Shown: positions 7,383 to 16,538, counted from the first letter of the stretch. The stretch is 36,243 nt of DNA from Clostridia bacterium (GCA_026000755.1 BNZC01000013.1:1-36243), one strand, 5' to 3'. Notes: generated by a model not told the origin, from the letters alone. Numbers and translations: made by a program.

Positions 7383-7525
7383 GTTATGTTATCTCCTCCT
7401 GATTCTGTGTTCAGGGAGTCTCCACGCAGTATCTTACTATGCGAGGGGATTCTCTGCATCTACATCTATGGCATTTTTACGCAATGCCCTAAGTACATTT
7501 TACCTGAAAATCTATTTCAAGTCAA
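7383..7525 (-). promoter_or_regulatory. copZ promoter and ~105-nt structured leader
   Basis: On the minus strand TTGACT (7525-7520) and TAAAAT (7502-7497) are 17 bp apart; the -35 lies inside a relic of the lipoprotein 3' end. The leader can form GGCATT/AATGCC and a longer imperfect hairpin around CGCA...TGCG. CCTG near the SD can pair with the CAGG that begins the SD. The same leader is copied at 9383-9490, where the larger hairpin keeps pairing by a partly compensatory change and the -10 has decayed to TAAAAC. No protein-coding gene lies in 7383-7714. Confidence 0.6.
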
Positions 7526-7576
7526 ATGCTTTTAGAAATTGAAACACCTGCACGGGTTTGCCGTTTTCCTCTATGA
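7394..7576. repeat. direct repeat, left copy, flanking the ABC gene
   Basis: This copy aligns over its length with 9383-9566. It begins in the copZ SD, runs through the copZ leader and promoter, and ends in a relic of the lipoprotein C-terminal codons (minus-strand reading EENGKPVQVFQFLKAFDLK and stop). Confidence 0.8.
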
Positions 7577-7621
7577 TATTCATTCAATAAAAACTAAAAT
7601 CTAATAAATCTCAAAACACAC

Positions 7622-7650
7622 TTGACAGAAAGCAAACATATATGTATGAT
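7622..7650 (+). promoter_or_regulatory. promoter of the ABC exporter gene
   Basis: TTGACA (7622-7627) and TATGAT (7645-7650) are exactly 17 bp apart, 65 nt before the GTG start. Confidence 0.75.
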
Positions 7651-7714
7651 AATAAAAAGCGACTTGTTGGAGTTTTGATGTTCTGTGCAAGATATAAAAT
7701 AGCCGAGGCGAGAA

Positions 7715-9376
7715 GTGAGGTTTACAAATAAGGTGAAAAAATACATAAATAAAGTGAAACATTTTATCATTTTACAAGTCATATTAAGACTTTTCGGAAC
7801 TTTGTGTCTTGCTTCCGTTCCTTTGCTGAGTAAACGATTATTTGATCTGCCGAAAGAGGAACTTAAGATTGAATTGCTGCCTTTGATTTTTATTTTGTTG
7901 GGTATCTATATCGCATATTGTTTTTTATCTTATGTTGAGGCGATTTGCGGATGGAAAGTCGCAATCAATTTTGAAGTCAACATGAAACGAGATTTTCTGA
8001 AAGCCATCTCACGTCTGCGTTTTAAGCAGTTTTCACAAAAAAATGTCGGCGAATATATTTCTCTGCAAGCAAACGACATTACTGCAATTGATTCTGACTA
8101 TATCATTCCTTTCGTTGATTTAATCAATTCGCTTATCATGGTTGTTGTCTATGGTACCGTGCTGTTTGTTTTTCTTGATTTTCGGATTGCAATTGCATTA
8201 ATCTTGTTTTCACTATTTTCCGTTTTTATGACGAAGTTGACTGCAAAACAACTGTCCCAACGAAGAAATGGCTACAGTATGCAAATGGGAGTTTACACTT
8301 CCTGTATCAAAGATTTGCTCGAGGGTTTTAAGCTGATAAATGCAAGAACCCGTGAAAACATTCTGGTTCATCATGATAAGGTGTTGAATGAAACAAGAAA
8401 TAAGCGTTTTTATTATGGGAAATTCAAAGCGCTCACGCTTGCATTTAACGGATTTTTGACATATTCCATTAGTATTGCGGCGTTTGCTTTGGCAGGTTAT
8501 TTGATGCTGACGGAAAAAATAAGTGTTGGCACGGCTGTCGCCGCACTTGGGTATGTAGAATGTTTTGTGTCACCCGTTCTATCGATTTTGTATGATGTCA
8601 ATGCCATTCATTCCACCAAGGGTATTATTAAAAAAGTATTAGCTTTGTTTGAAACAAATGCCGATGAAAGAGATTGTCTGCCCATCGTAAGTGAGTTCAA
8701 AAGCACTATTACCTTGGACAATGTTTGTTTGTCCTTTGAGAATTTTGCAATGAAAAAATTCAGTTTTCAATTTGAAAAAGGAAAGAAGTATGCAATCATT
8801 GGTGGGAATGGTTCCGGAAAATCAACGATATTGGGCGTTATTATGAAATGGGTTGACATGGAAAGTGGCAGTGTTTTTGTTGATGGCGAGGAGATAAGAA
8901 CGATTGATTTAACGGACATTGTTTTCTGTGCAAATCAATTGGAACATATTTATTCAGAAGAATTTATTCGTAATATGACAGTATTTGGAAGCTATTCTCC
9001 CTTAAAAGGCATCGCTTTTTCAGAAAAAATCCAAGGGAACTATTCAAATGCTGTCAAAACCGCAGATAACTGTCAAAATTTAAGCGGCGGCGAAAAGCAA
9101 TTATTGTCGGTGCTGCGAATGCTGTGTGCCGATACACCGATTTGCTTGATGGATGAACCATTTGCGGCAGTAGATGAGCAGCTTAAGGCATTTTTGCAGG
9201 GTGAAATCATGAAGATGAAGGATAAGACAGTTATCATGATAACCCATGATTTATCGGAGAGCTTGTCTGATTTTGATGAAATTTTAATTATTGAAAATGG
9301 GGAGCTTGCAATTCATGGTAGCTTTGAACTTATCTCACGGACGAAACAATACCGAAAATTGTCAGAGAAACAGTAA
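7715..9376 (+). CDS. ABC exporter with fused membrane and ATPase domains
   Basis: This protein of 553 residues has a membrane domain over roughly residues 15-300 (hydrophobic segments at ~20-40, 55-75, 135-175 and 245-265) and an ATPase domain from ~330. Walker A is GGNGSGKST at 363-371, the signature is NLSGGEKQ, Walker B is ICLMDEPFAAVD and the H-loop is ITHDLS, so the site is complete. Start is GTG 7715 behind GAGGCGAG. It is the only plus-strand gene within the copper block and is bounded by ~183-bp direct repeats of copper-locus DNA. It is AT-richer than its neighbours, which supports a separate origin. The substrate cannot be told. A 31-bp relic of its H-loop region lies at 4805-4835. 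Confidence 0.9.
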   Translation: MRFTNKVKKYINKVKHFIILQVILRLFGTLCLASVPLLSKRLFDLPKEELKIELLPLIFILLGIYIAYCFLSYVEAICGWKVAINFEVNMKRDFLKAISRLRFKQFSQKNVGEYISLQANDITAIDSDYIIPFVDLINSLIMVVVYGTVLFVFLDFRIAIALILFSLFSVFMTKLTAKQLSQRRNGYSMQMGVYTSCIKDLLEGFKLINARTRENILVHHDKVLNETRNKRFYYGKFKALTLAFNGFLTYSISIAAFALAGYLMLTEKISVGTAVAALGYVECFVSPVLSILYDVNAIHSTKGIIKKVLALFETNADERDCLPIVSEFKSTITLDNVCLSFENFAMKKFSFQFEKGKKYAIIGGNGSGKSTILGVIMKWVDMESGSVFVDGEEIRTIDLTDIVFCANQLEHIYSEEFIRNMTVFGSYSPLKGIAFSEKIQGNYSNAVKTADNCQNLSGGEKQLLSVLRMLCADTPICLMDEPFAAVDEQLKAFLQGEIMKMKDKTVIMITHDLSESLSDFDEILIIENGELAIHGSFELISRTKQYRKLSEKQ

Positions 9377-9382
9377 GTTGCT

Positions 9383-9566
9383 TCCTCCTGATTCTGTGAT
9401 GCAGGGAGTCTCCACGCAGTAATTGATATGCGTGAAGATTCTCTGTATCTACAGTTATGATGTTTTTACGTAATGTCTAAAATCTGTTTTACACGAAATT
9501 CTATTTCAAGTCAAATGCTTTTAGAAACTGAAATACTTGTACGGGTTTTCCATTTTCCTCTACGAG
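9383..9566. repeat. direct repeat, right copy, flanking the ABC gene
   Basis: This is the second copy of 7394-7576. It holds a decayed copZ leader (SD GGAGGA kept, -10 changed to TAAAAC) without a copZ coding region, plus a relic of the lipoprotein 3' end at ~9497-9566. The intact lipoprotein 3' end follows at once (9570-9648), so that end occurs three times in the locus. The interval 9377-9577 has no other gene. Confidence 0.8.
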
Positions 9567-9577
9567 AAACTGAAAAT

Positions 9578-10384
9578 CTACTTCAAGTCAAATGCTTTTA
9601 GAAACTTAAACACCTGTACGGGTTTGCCGTTTTCCTCGATGGGAACCTGTGCATATGCCCAACCGGTGACTTTTTCCGGGTCAACGCCTGCCGCAATTAA
9701 TGGCTCCGGATTTAGCACATACACAATATCCTTATCTTGGACAGATTTGTCATATTCGTTTGTACTCATGTCCTTTGCCCACTCAAACATATTGCCGTCT
9801 CCTAATTTGACTCCGTAGTGGTCAAGTGTGTTGTGATAGTTGATGGAATCACGATAGTGGTTTACGATTTGTTTATAGGCAGTAAGGGGTGAGGAATCAT
9901 CTTTGTCATCAGGAGTGTCCGTGCCTAGTTTCGTGCCGACAATTAAGCGTGGATTGGTGTCATATGTTCCACCATTATCAAGTGTCCCCCCATCATTGCT
10001 GTTCGTTGTTGTGTTATTCGTTGTGCCGTCTGTTGTATCAACATCTTGAGCGTTACTTTGGGTAAAATAATAATTATCCGGCAGTTTTTCAGGGTCAAGC
10101 CCTGCCTCTAAAAATGGCCTTGCATCAAGTTCTAACATCACGTCATAGAGGGGGGAGGTACTGTAATCAGCACTCCAGATAAAACGCACTTCCTGATCGG
10201 GAGAGGTGATAGACCAAGCGTCATTTGATTTCTCTGCATTCACCTTGTCGGGAATGGCGGTTAGTACCTTGTCAAAAGCTGAAATGGATTCTTGCCCCAC
10301 CACATCCAGTCCCTTTGGGGCGGAACAGGCGGTTAAAAGCAGTAGAGTGGATAGAGCGGTAACAGTTAAAATACGTTTTTTCAT
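9578..10384 (-). CDS. lipoprotein of unknown function in the copper locus
   Basis: This 268-residue protein has a signal peptide and lipobox LLTAC, with C20 as the lipidated cysteine. It should be anchored on the outer face of the membrane. The middle (residues ~113-145) is rich in Thr, Asn, Asp and Gly and looks like a flexible linker. Two halves share a motif: ARPFLEAGLDPEKLPDNYYF and PEPLIAAGVDPEKVTGWAYA, so the protein may be an internal duplication. I do not recognise a named family. Position between copA and copZ, in the same direction, suggests an extracytoplasmic role in copper handling; this is inference. The SD is AAGGA, 11 nt before the ATG. Its 3' end has been duplicated twice downstream. 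Confidence 0.85.
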   Translation of the reverse strand: MKKRILTVTALSTLLLLTACSAPKGLDVVGQESISAFDKVLTAIPDKVNAEKSNDAWSITSPDQEVRFIWSADYSTSPLYDVMLELDARPFLEAGLDPEKLPDNYYFTQSNAQDVDTTDGTTNNTTTNSNDGGTLDNGGTYDTNPRLIVGTKLGTDTPDDKDDSSPLTAYKQIVNHYRDSINYHNTLDHYGVKLGDGNMFEWAKDMSTNEYDKSVQDKDIVYVLNPEPLIAAGVDPEKVTGWAYAQVPIEENGKPVQVFKFLKAFDLK

Positions 10385-10453
10385 GATTAGAAGATTCCTT
10401 TCTTAGTTGGATGTTTTACTGGTGATTTGATGTATGTGTTCTAAGTGTAGAAT

Positions 10454-10710
10454 GAAAACGGCGGCTCTATCTGCCCGAAAAAGAACCTTCGAGCGAAATG
10501 GAGGGAAGACTCTCCTTGCAGGAAGCCTATGCTGACTGCACTATTTGCGTACTCATGTTCACTGTTCACTCAACTAAGTTCGTGCTACGCACTCACTAAG
10601 GTTCGTGAACGACCTCGCACTAAGCTCTGGCTTCGCATTCGCTCGCCAATCGCTAAGTTGCTTTCGGCCAAGCGAGGGATCTTTTTCGGGCAGAGTGGGC
10701 CACCGTTTTC
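10454..10710. repeat. 257-bp element bounded by imperfect 37-bp terminal inverted repeats
   Basis: Left arm 10454-10490 and right arm 10674-10710 match as inverted repeats at about 31 of 37 positions, including GAAAACGG and TCTGCCCGAAAAAGA without mismatch. The inside has no convincing reading frame but several copies of actaag-ttcg. Both ends are flanked by AAT, a possible short target duplication. The size and structure resemble a MITE. It fills most of the 337-bp gap between copA and the lipoprotein gene. Confidence 0.55.
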
Positions 10711-10721
10711 AATTACAATTA

Positions 10722-13052
10722 TTACCCATTTTCGGTTGCCTTGAACCTCTTCAATCTAAGTGCATTCGTCAAAACCGACACAGAACTCAAACTCATAGCC
10801 GCCGCCGCAAAGATGGGATTTAACAACGGCCCGCCAAACAAGTGGAGAACACCTGCCGCAATGGGAATGCCAACGACATTGTAGCCAAAGGCCCAACCGA
10901 GGTTTTGCTTGATGTTTCGGATCGTTCTCTTGCTCAAATTGATGGCGGTGGGAACATCTGTCAGGCGGCTTCTCATAAGAACGATGTCAGCACTTTCCAT
11001 TGCAACATCCGTGCCGGAGCCAATGGCAATGCCAATGTCCGCCTGTGCCAGAGCAGGTGCATCGTTAATGCCGTCTCCTACCATGGCAACCTTTTTTCCT
11101 TCGCTTTGCAGTTTCTTGACTTCATTTACCTTATCTTGGGGCAGAACTTCTGCCAATACACGGTCTATGCCAACCTGTGCGGCAATGGCCTGTGCGGTTT
11201 TCGCATTATCGCCTGTAATCATGGCAACTTCAATACCCATTTTGTGCAGACTGTCGATGGCGGCCTTGCTTGTTTCTTTTACCACGTCTGCCACGGCGAC
11301 AATCCCTGCGAGTACGCCGTTGGTGGCAATGTACATGGGCGTTTTCCCCTCGCCTGCCAAGCGATCCAAGTCTTGTTCTAAGGCATCTACGGAAATGCTG
11401 CGTTCCTCCATAAGCTTGCGATTTCCAACTAAAATAATTTGCGTGTCGATTGTTGCCTCAATCCCTCGCCCTGTAATGGAAATAAATTGGTTTGTGGGCA
11501 AGAGTGTCAGCCCTTTCTCCTGTGCGCCTGTCACAATGGCTTGACCGACGGGGTGTTCGGAATTTTGTTCGGCGGAAGCGGTAAGCTGTAACAGTCTGTC
11601 TATATCCATGGTTTCCATGACCGCCGAGGCAGAACTTGTTTCAGCAGAAGCATTTTCTTGCGACAGTACGTTAGTACCCCCACCCACCGTCAACACATCC
11701 GTAACCGTGGGTGTTCCTTTTGTAATGGTTCCTGTCTTGTCAAAAATAATGGTATTGATCTTATGAGCAGTTTCTAATGCCTCTCCGCCTTTGATTAAAA
11801 TGCCGTTTTCCGCACCCTTTCCCGTACCGACCATAATGGCAGTAGGGGTGGCTAAGCCCAAGGCACAAGGGCAAGCAATCACTAATACAGAAATGAAAAT
11901 GGTTAAGGCAAAGCCTACGTTGCCCCCTGTGCCAATGAGCCATGCAAGAGCGGCAAGGAGGGCAATGGCACAGACAATGGGTACAAAGATACCGGAAACC
12001 TTATCTGCAAGAGCCGCAATGGGAGCCTTACTGCCTTGTGCATCTTCTACCAATTTGATGATCCCGGCCAAAGCTGTATCACTTCCGATTTTCTCCGCCC
12101 GAAAACGAATGCTGCCTGTGGTATTTAAGGAGGCGGCAAAAACCGGATCCCCTGTTTTCTTATCTATGGGCATACTCTCTCCTGTCAGCATGGATTCATC
12201 AATGGCACTATGACCGTCGATGACAGAACCGTCTACAGGGATTTTTGCTCCGGGTTTTACTACGATGACATCGCCGATTTGTACGGCTTCAATAGGGATT
12301 TCACGTTCCACACCGTCTTTTAACACAAAAGCAGTCTTCGGGGCCAATCCCATTAGCTTTTTGATTGCCTCGCCGGTTCGCCCTTTGGAAACGGCTTCTA
12401 AGGATTTGCCCAATAAAATCAAGGTGATGATGACACCTGCGGTTTCAAAATACAAGGATTCCACTGCATAAAAATGCCCGTTTGCAATCTGAATGGTATT
12501 GTAAATGCTGTAAAGTACGGCGGCACTTGTGCCGATTGCAATCAGAGAGTCCATGTTTGGACTGCGATTCCATAAAGCTTTGTATCCTATGGTGTAGAAC
12601 TTATGACCTACTGCAATGACGGGAATCAGCAACAGGATTTCAAGGAGGGCATAGATTAAGGGGTAGATCATGGGGTCAAGACTTGGGGGATAGGGCAGGC
12701 GTATGCCGTACCTAGTCAACATGGGTACCATGGCAATATAAAGGAGAGGAATGGAAAATACGGCGGATATGGTAAACTTTGTCCACAAGACCTTTACGGC
12801 TTGCTGTTTTTTATCCTTGCCTTCATCTGCTTTCGCTTCTTTTTTCTCTACTACTTCATAGCCGATTTTTACAATGGCTTCTTTAATTGTCGGCAAAGAT
12901 ACGGCACTCTGCTCATATTCCACAAATAATTTTTCGCTGGCAAAATTCACCGTTGCCTGTGAAATGCCGGATAATTTCTTTACGGTTCGTTCGATACGCT
13001 GTGCGCAGACGGCACAGGTCATGCCTTGAATGCTTAGGACTTCATTTTTCAT
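10722..13052 (-). CDS. copA: copper-exporting P1B-type ATPase CopA
   Basis: This 776-residue protein starts with one HMA domain (GMTCAVC, C13 and C16). It then has the P1B membrane segments, an actuator TGES at 290-293, the Cu-site CPC at 394-396, the phosphorylation site DKTGT at 438-442, HP at 500-501, GDGIND at 659-664, and YN (724-725) plus MxxSS in the last helices; these residues define Cu(I) specificity. It exports Cu(I) from the cytoplasm using ATP, loaded by CopZ. It begins 39 nt after the TauE-like gene, so the two are likely co-transcribed. An extra Ser/Thr/Ala-rich stretch at ~456-481, after the phosphorylation site, is not usual in CopA. Confidence 0.96.
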   Translation of the reverse strand: MKNEVLSIQGMTCAVCAQRIERTVKKLSGISQATVNFASEKLFVEYEQSAVSLPTIKEAIVKIGYEVVEKKEAKADEGKDKKQQAVKVLWTKFTISAVFSIPLLYIAMVPMLTRYGIRLPYPPSLDPMIYPLIYALLEILLLIPVIAVGHKFYTIGYKALWNRSPNMDSLIAIGTSAAVLYSIYNTIQIANGHFYAVESLYFETAGVIITLILLGKSLEAVSKGRTGEAIKKLMGLAPKTAFVLKDGVEREIPIEAVQIGDVIVVKPGAKIPVDGSVIDGHSAIDESMLTGESMPIDKKTGDPVFAASLNTTGSIRFRAEKIGSDTALAGIIKLVEDAQGSKAPIAALADKVSGIFVPIVCAIALLAALAWLIGTGGNVGFALTIFISVLVIACPCALGLATPTAIMVGTGKGAENGILIKGGEALETAHKINTIIFDKTGTITKGTPTVTDVLTVGGGTNVLSQENASAETSSASAVMETMDIDRLLQLTASAEQNSEHPVGQAIVTGAQEKGLTLLPTNQFISITGRGIEATIDTQIILVGNRKLMEERSISVDALEQDLDRLAGEGKTPMYIATNGVLAGIVAVADVVKETSKAAIDSLHKMGIEVAMITGDNAKTAQAIAAQVGIDRVLAEVLPQDKVNEVKKLQSEGKKVAMVGDGINDAPALAQADIGIAIGSGTDVAMESADIVLMRSRLTDVPTAINLSKRTIRNIKQNLGWAFGYNVVGIPIAAGVLHLFGGPLLNPIFAAAAMSLSSVSVLTNALRLKRFKATENG

Positions 13053-13091
13053 GTTGGAACACCAAATTCCTTTCTTAATTTCTATAAATTC

Positions 13092-14930
13092 TTATGGTGT
13101 GCTACAGCAGTCAGGAGTAGCATCATCAGAATCGAAGTCGTCACTTCCGTTTGTTAAAGCAGTTGCTGTATTGTTACTTACAGAAGTTGTCGATAATGCA
13201 TTTGTAGTGCCGTCACCGGCTAAAGTATTTCCCAAAGAGTTCTCGCCGCTGTCACCGGTAGTTGCAGTACCGGCAGGTACCACCGTGATTTTGGCTCGAA
13301 TCATACCCATCCAGCAACTATAGGGGACTTCTCCGGTCTTTGTGGGCGTAAATTCAATGATATTATCCCCCGGTTTTAGGGCAAAATTGCTAATGCCATA
13401 GGTTTTGATATTGAGCTTAGCGTTACAGCCGCTTATGCTGCCCGCAGGGGCTGTAAGTGTCCATTTGACAGGAGTACCCACCTCTACGGTAATGTTGGGA
13501 TAACGCCCATTTGCGGAAAGTGTACTGGCTATGAGCTGTACCTTGTCAGTATCAGCAGAATCCTTGCCTGTATCAGCAGCGGCAGAGTCCGTGTTGCCCA
13601 AGTTCCCCTCTGTGGCGGTAGTGCCGGAAGCAGGAGCGTTCGCTGACCCGCCAAAAGATCCGGTATTCCAAGCAGATAACAGTACAATTGTTAAGGCGAT
13701 AACACCAAAACTTGCCAAGCTCCGGTCAGTCGGTCGCTTAAAGGGAACAAGGGAAATAATACCTAATGCACAGAGGGCTATCATTATAAGATACAAAAAC
13801 TCTGTGGGAAATAATCCCGCAAGACTTACGCCTTGGGTGAGCATGGCAAGACCAAGCACTACCAATAAAACAGAACCCACCTTCATGACCTTTTGGGTAA
13901 ATTTCTTGCCTAAAATCGAAACAATGGAGCCAAGCCCTAACATGAGAGGAACCGTTCCCAAGGAAAATAGGAACATGGAAGTTGCGCCTACAAGGGGATT
14001 GCCGGAGGCTAGGGCAATCACTTGCATGGATTGCAAGGGACCGCAAGGCATGAAACCGTTTAGTAAGCCTACGATCAGAGGGCTTTTACTGGCGACTTTC
14101 TTTTCAGCGACTTTCTTCGTAAGGAACGTGGGCAATTGTGGCTGAAATCTGCGAAGGATCGGGAAAAATCCCAGCATATTGATTCCCATAATCACCAGAA
14201 CCACACCGGCAATCAGCTTTAAGATACCCTGCACTGTGACAGAAAGACCTGCCCCGGAATTGCCGCCCAATAACATACCAATGAAACCAAGTACAAGACC
14301 AATCACGGTATAAGATACCACACGTCCCAGATTGTAGAGCAAGGCAGGAGCAAAGAGAGGGGAAAGACTTGCTTCTTCTTTTGCCGGGTTCTTCCCGGTG
14401 TTGCCGGAGTCTGTGGAATAGCGAGCTTTGTTACCGGGTTTGCTACCCGAATCGGAATCAGCAATTCCACTTGCGGTCGCACCTTTGGGGATACATTGGG
14501 ATAGATTGATACCGCCGCACATAACAATGCAATGAATGGAGGTAAACAGACCAATGACAAAGAGCATACCATAGCCCATCTTTGTATCTGCTAATTGATT
14601 CGGTACCAACAGGTTCAACAGACCGGAGGTCTCAAGCAGTGCATACAGCAAAACGATAATGGCAAGAATTCCTGCAATTTTGCCGATGTCAGCACTTGGT
14701 TTTGGCTTATCCGGCAACGGTTCATAGCCTAGTTTTTCAACGATGGAACGTATGTCCTTTTCGGAAATAATGGCAGTATCATAGGTGATTTGGGCAAATC
14801 CGCTGCGATAGCTCACCGTGACACTGCTTATGCCCGGGGTATGCGACAGTTTTTTTTCGATTTTATTTTGGCAGTTGATACAGGTCATGCCGCCGATTGT
14901 AAGGCGTATATTTTGGTTATTTGTCTGCAT
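13092..14930 (-). CDS. HMA - TauE/SafE (UreH-like) membrane protein - cupredoxin-like fusion
   Basis: This 612-residue protein has an N-terminal HMA domain (GMTCINC, C17 and C20), a polytopic membrane core at ~83-425 with the paired motifs HCIVMCGG (133-140) and FMPCGPLQ (293-300), then a Ser/Thr/Asp-rich spacer. The C-terminal domain at ~465-553 is cupredoxin-like, with C502 and a C-terminal C539-W-M-G-M cluster. It ends in an acidic tail closing with DCCSTP. Start ATG 14930 is chosen over a longer frame because GGAGG lies 10 nt upstream. It heads the copper block, 39 nt before copA. A role in copper delivery or extrusion across the membrane is inferred from the metal-binding ends; the transported species is unknown. 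Confidence 0.9.
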   Translation of the reverse strand: MQTNNQNIRLTIGGMTCINCQNKIEKKLSHTPGISSVTVSYRSGFAQITYDTAIISEKDIRSIVEKLGYEPLPDKPKPSADIGKIAGILAIIVLLYALLETSGLLNLLVPNQLADTKMGYGMLFVIGLFTSIHCIVMCGGINLSQCIPKGATASGIADSDSGSKPGNKARYSTDSGNTGKNPAKEEASLSPLFAPALLYNLGRVVSYTVIGLVLGFIGMLLGGNSGAGLSVTVQGILKLIAGVVLVIMGINMLGFFPILRRFQPQLPTFLTKKVAEKKVASKSPLIVGLLNGFMPCGPLQSMQVIALASGNPLVGATSMFLFSLGTVPLMLGLGSIVSILGKKFTQKVMKVGSVLLVVLGLAMLTQGVSLAGLFPTEFLYLIMIALCALGIISLVPFKRPTDRSLASFGVIALTIVLLSAWNTGSFGGSANAPASGTTATEGNLGNTDSAAADTGKDSADTDKVQLIASTLSANGRYPNITVEVGTPVKWTLTAPAGSISGCNAKLNIKTYGISNFALKPGDNIIEFTPTKTGEVPYSCWMGMIRAKITVVPAGTATTGDSGENSLGNTLAGDGTTNALSTTSVSNNTATALTNGSDDFDSDDATPDCCSTP

Positions 14931-15047
14931 TTGCAAAAGTCCTCCGTTATTATTTTTTGAATCTAAAGTTATGGTATCAGAGAAATGTGTGCTTTGTATG
15001 TGGATTTTGCAATTTGATGAGAAATGGCTGAATGCACTAGGTAGCAA

Positions 15048-15081
15048 CGGACTCTAAAAAGGTTTACCTTTTTAGAGTCCG
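15048..15081. terminator. 15-bp perfect inverted repeat between acetyltransferase and copper block
   Basis: CGGACTCTAAAAAGG and its perfect complement flank the 4-nt loop TTTA. It lies about 55 nt past the stop of the acetyltransferase gene and upstream of the TauE-like gene. There is no U-run after the stem; the A5/T5 lies within it. It may act as a terminator or as an operator-like palindrome for the copper block. Confidence 0.55.
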
Positions 15082-15133
15082 CTTTATGTTGCTTCATTGC
15101 AGTAAAAAATAACTTGATATAGCGACCTGATTT

Positions 15134-15715
15134 TCACCAGACACCTGTTACGTGTCTATCTATATTCTTCACTTTTTTCGCAGGAACGCCTGCATAAATA
15201 GAACACGATTCCGTATCGGTAAGAAGAACAGCACCTGCGGCAACTTGTGTATACCACTCAAGTGTAACAGCACCGATAACGGTTGCATTTGCCCATATCC
15301 TGCAATAACTTCCGATAACCGGAAAATTGTTTTCTGTTTCACGTGTTCTCGGATCTTTGCTTGGATATTTGGAGCCAATGGTTACTCCTTGATGTATGGT
15401 CACATTCTTGCCAATTTGACACTCACCGATACAAATCGCTATTGGATGAGCTAAGCGAAAACCTATATCAATTTTTGCATGTCTGGAAACGTGTACGCCG
15501 TATTTTCGGAAAAGTCGCCACTGATAATATTTCTTTCGCAATATGCTCTTTGAACACAGCATACGCCGGATCAAAAACAGGACAGCTGTTCCCGGTGAAA
15601 TGTATCGAAAGAAAAATTTTTCAAATACATTTCGTTTTTGATTGCCATATACTTCGCAGAAGATAAAGTTTTTGAAGGTTAGTTTGGCTATTCCGTTTTC
15701 GTCAATGAGATTCAT
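15134..15715 (-). CDS. serine-acetyltransferase-like hexapeptide acyltransferase
   Basis: This 193-residue protein has a helical N-terminal part with basic patches (~60-75) and a left-handed beta-helix from ~78: HAKIDIGFRLAHPIAICIG, then IGKNVTIHQGVTIGS, IGSYCRIWANATVIGAVTL and AAGAVLLTD, ending in YAGVPAKKV. The layout matches the CysE (serine O-acetyltransferase) group and related polysaccharide acetyltransferases; the His in RLAHP fits the catalytic base. Without cysK or sugar genes beside it, the acceptor cannot be decided. It begins 32 nt past the hairpin that ends the rubredoxin gene, so it probably has its own weak promoter or depends on read-through. Confidence 0.8.
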   Translation of the reverse strand: MNLIDENGIAKLTFKNFIFCEVYGNQKRNVFEKFFFRYISPGTAVLFLIRRMLCSKSILRKKYYQWRLFRKYGVHVSRHAKIDIGFRLAHPIAICIGECQIGKNVTIHQGVTIGSKYPSKDPRTRETENNFPVIGSYCRIWANATVIGAVTLEWYTQVAAGAVLLTDTESCSIYAGVPAKKVKNIDRHVTGVW

Positions 15716-15747
15716 CTCTTGTTCTCCGTAAATTATTCCATAAAAGA

Positions 15748-15780
15748 GAAAGCGTTAGCAATGGGAGTGCTAACGCTTTC
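15748..15780 (-). terminator. terminator of the flavin reductase-rubredoxin gene
   Basis: A perfect 13-bp stem GAAAGCGTTAGCA/TGCTAACGCTTTC with a 7-nt loop, followed on the minus strand by TCTTTTAT. It begins 6 nt past the stop codon. Confidence 0.85.
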
Positions 15781-15785
15781 CTTGG

Positions 15786-16430
15786 TCAACTAAACTTATC
15801 GTACCCACAAATAGGACAGGTGTAATCATCAGGCAATGCATCCCCCTCATATACATAACCGCACAAGTCACAGACCCATTTGGTTTTTTTGGCGGGAGCA
15901 ACCTGTTCGTCAGAAACTGCATCAGGCTCCGGCACCTGATAGGTGGGGGCTTTTTTGTTGGTCTTGCCCTTTAGTACGCTGTGATAGTAAGCATAGGTCA
16001 TAGGGGGAGCAGTCGCTTCAAAACGGTCCGCATCTATGACTTGTCCTAAAAATATAGTATGCGTTGCGGTTTCTAAGGTGGAAATCACCTTACACACAGC
16101 GTAACCCAAACTGTCCTTAATGATAGGAAGACCGGATCTGGTCACATGGGGAACAGCGGCAAACTTGTTCGTCGTGCGGCTACTTTGAAAGCCAAATGTC
16201 CGAATTCCCTCAGGGGAGGTATTTTCCGACAAGATAGAAAAGGCAAACTGACCCGTTTCTGCCACACAGCTATGAGTGTAATTGTCGTGGTTTAGGCTAA
16301 GGGCAATGGTGGCAGGGTCGGATGTAATCTGCATGATGCTATTGGCAACGCAGCCCACAGGACGCCCGTGGTCTAGGGAGGTCACGATATAAACCCCATA
16401 AGACATGTCAAAAAAAGCGGTAGTGTTCAT
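15786..16430 (-). CDS. flavin reductase-rubredoxin fusion (high-molecular-weight rubredoxin type)
   Basis: This 214-residue protein has an N-terminal FMN-binding flavin reductase-like domain (residues ~1-150; VGCVANSIMQITSDPATIALSL) and a C-terminal rubredoxin domain with two Fe-binding CxxC pairs (WVCDLCGYVYEG and YTCPICGYDKF). Proteins of this build pass electrons from NAD(P)H to flavodiiron proteins that reduce oxygen or NO in anaerobes. ATG 16430 is preferred to an upstream ATG because GGAGG stands 8 nt before it. It is divergent from cca with back-to-back promoters in between. Its role in oxygen defence is family knowledge, not proven here. Confidence 0.93.
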   Translation of the reverse strand: MNTTAFFDMSYGVYIVTSLDHGRPVGCVANSIMQITSDPATIALSLNHDNYTHSCVAETGQFAFSILSENTSPEGIRTFGFQSSRTTNKFAAVPHVTRSGLPIIKDSLGYAVCKVISTLETATHTIFLGQVIDADRFEATAPPMTYAYYHSVLKGKTNKKAPTYQVPEPDAVSDEQVAPAKKTKWVCDLCGYVYEGDALPDDYTCPICGYDKFS

Positions 16431-16449
16431 TTGGAAAATCCTCCTAGTC

Positions 16450-16508
16450 TTGATTTGTGAAACAGAATATGGTACAATAACCATAACACAAATCAGGACA
16501 AAATTCAA
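16450..16508. promoter_or_regulatory. overlapping divergent promoters (rubredoxin gene minus, cca plus)
   Basis: Plus: TTGATT 16450-16455, 17 bp, TACAAT 16473-16478, towards cca. Minus: TTGAAT 16508-16503, 17 bp, TATGGT 16485-16480, towards the rubredoxin gene. The two -10 boxes are two bases apart inside the palindrome ATGGTACAATAACCAT, so the two directions probably compete. Confidence 0.65.
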
Positions 16509-16538
16509 TAGAATATCCGAAAATAAAGGAGTTTTTTC

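Noticed and set aside
10842..12471. Long plus-strand frames (up to 211 codons) opposite copA
   Set aside because: The minus strand encodes an intact CopA with all P-type ATPase motifs; the plus frames are shadows.
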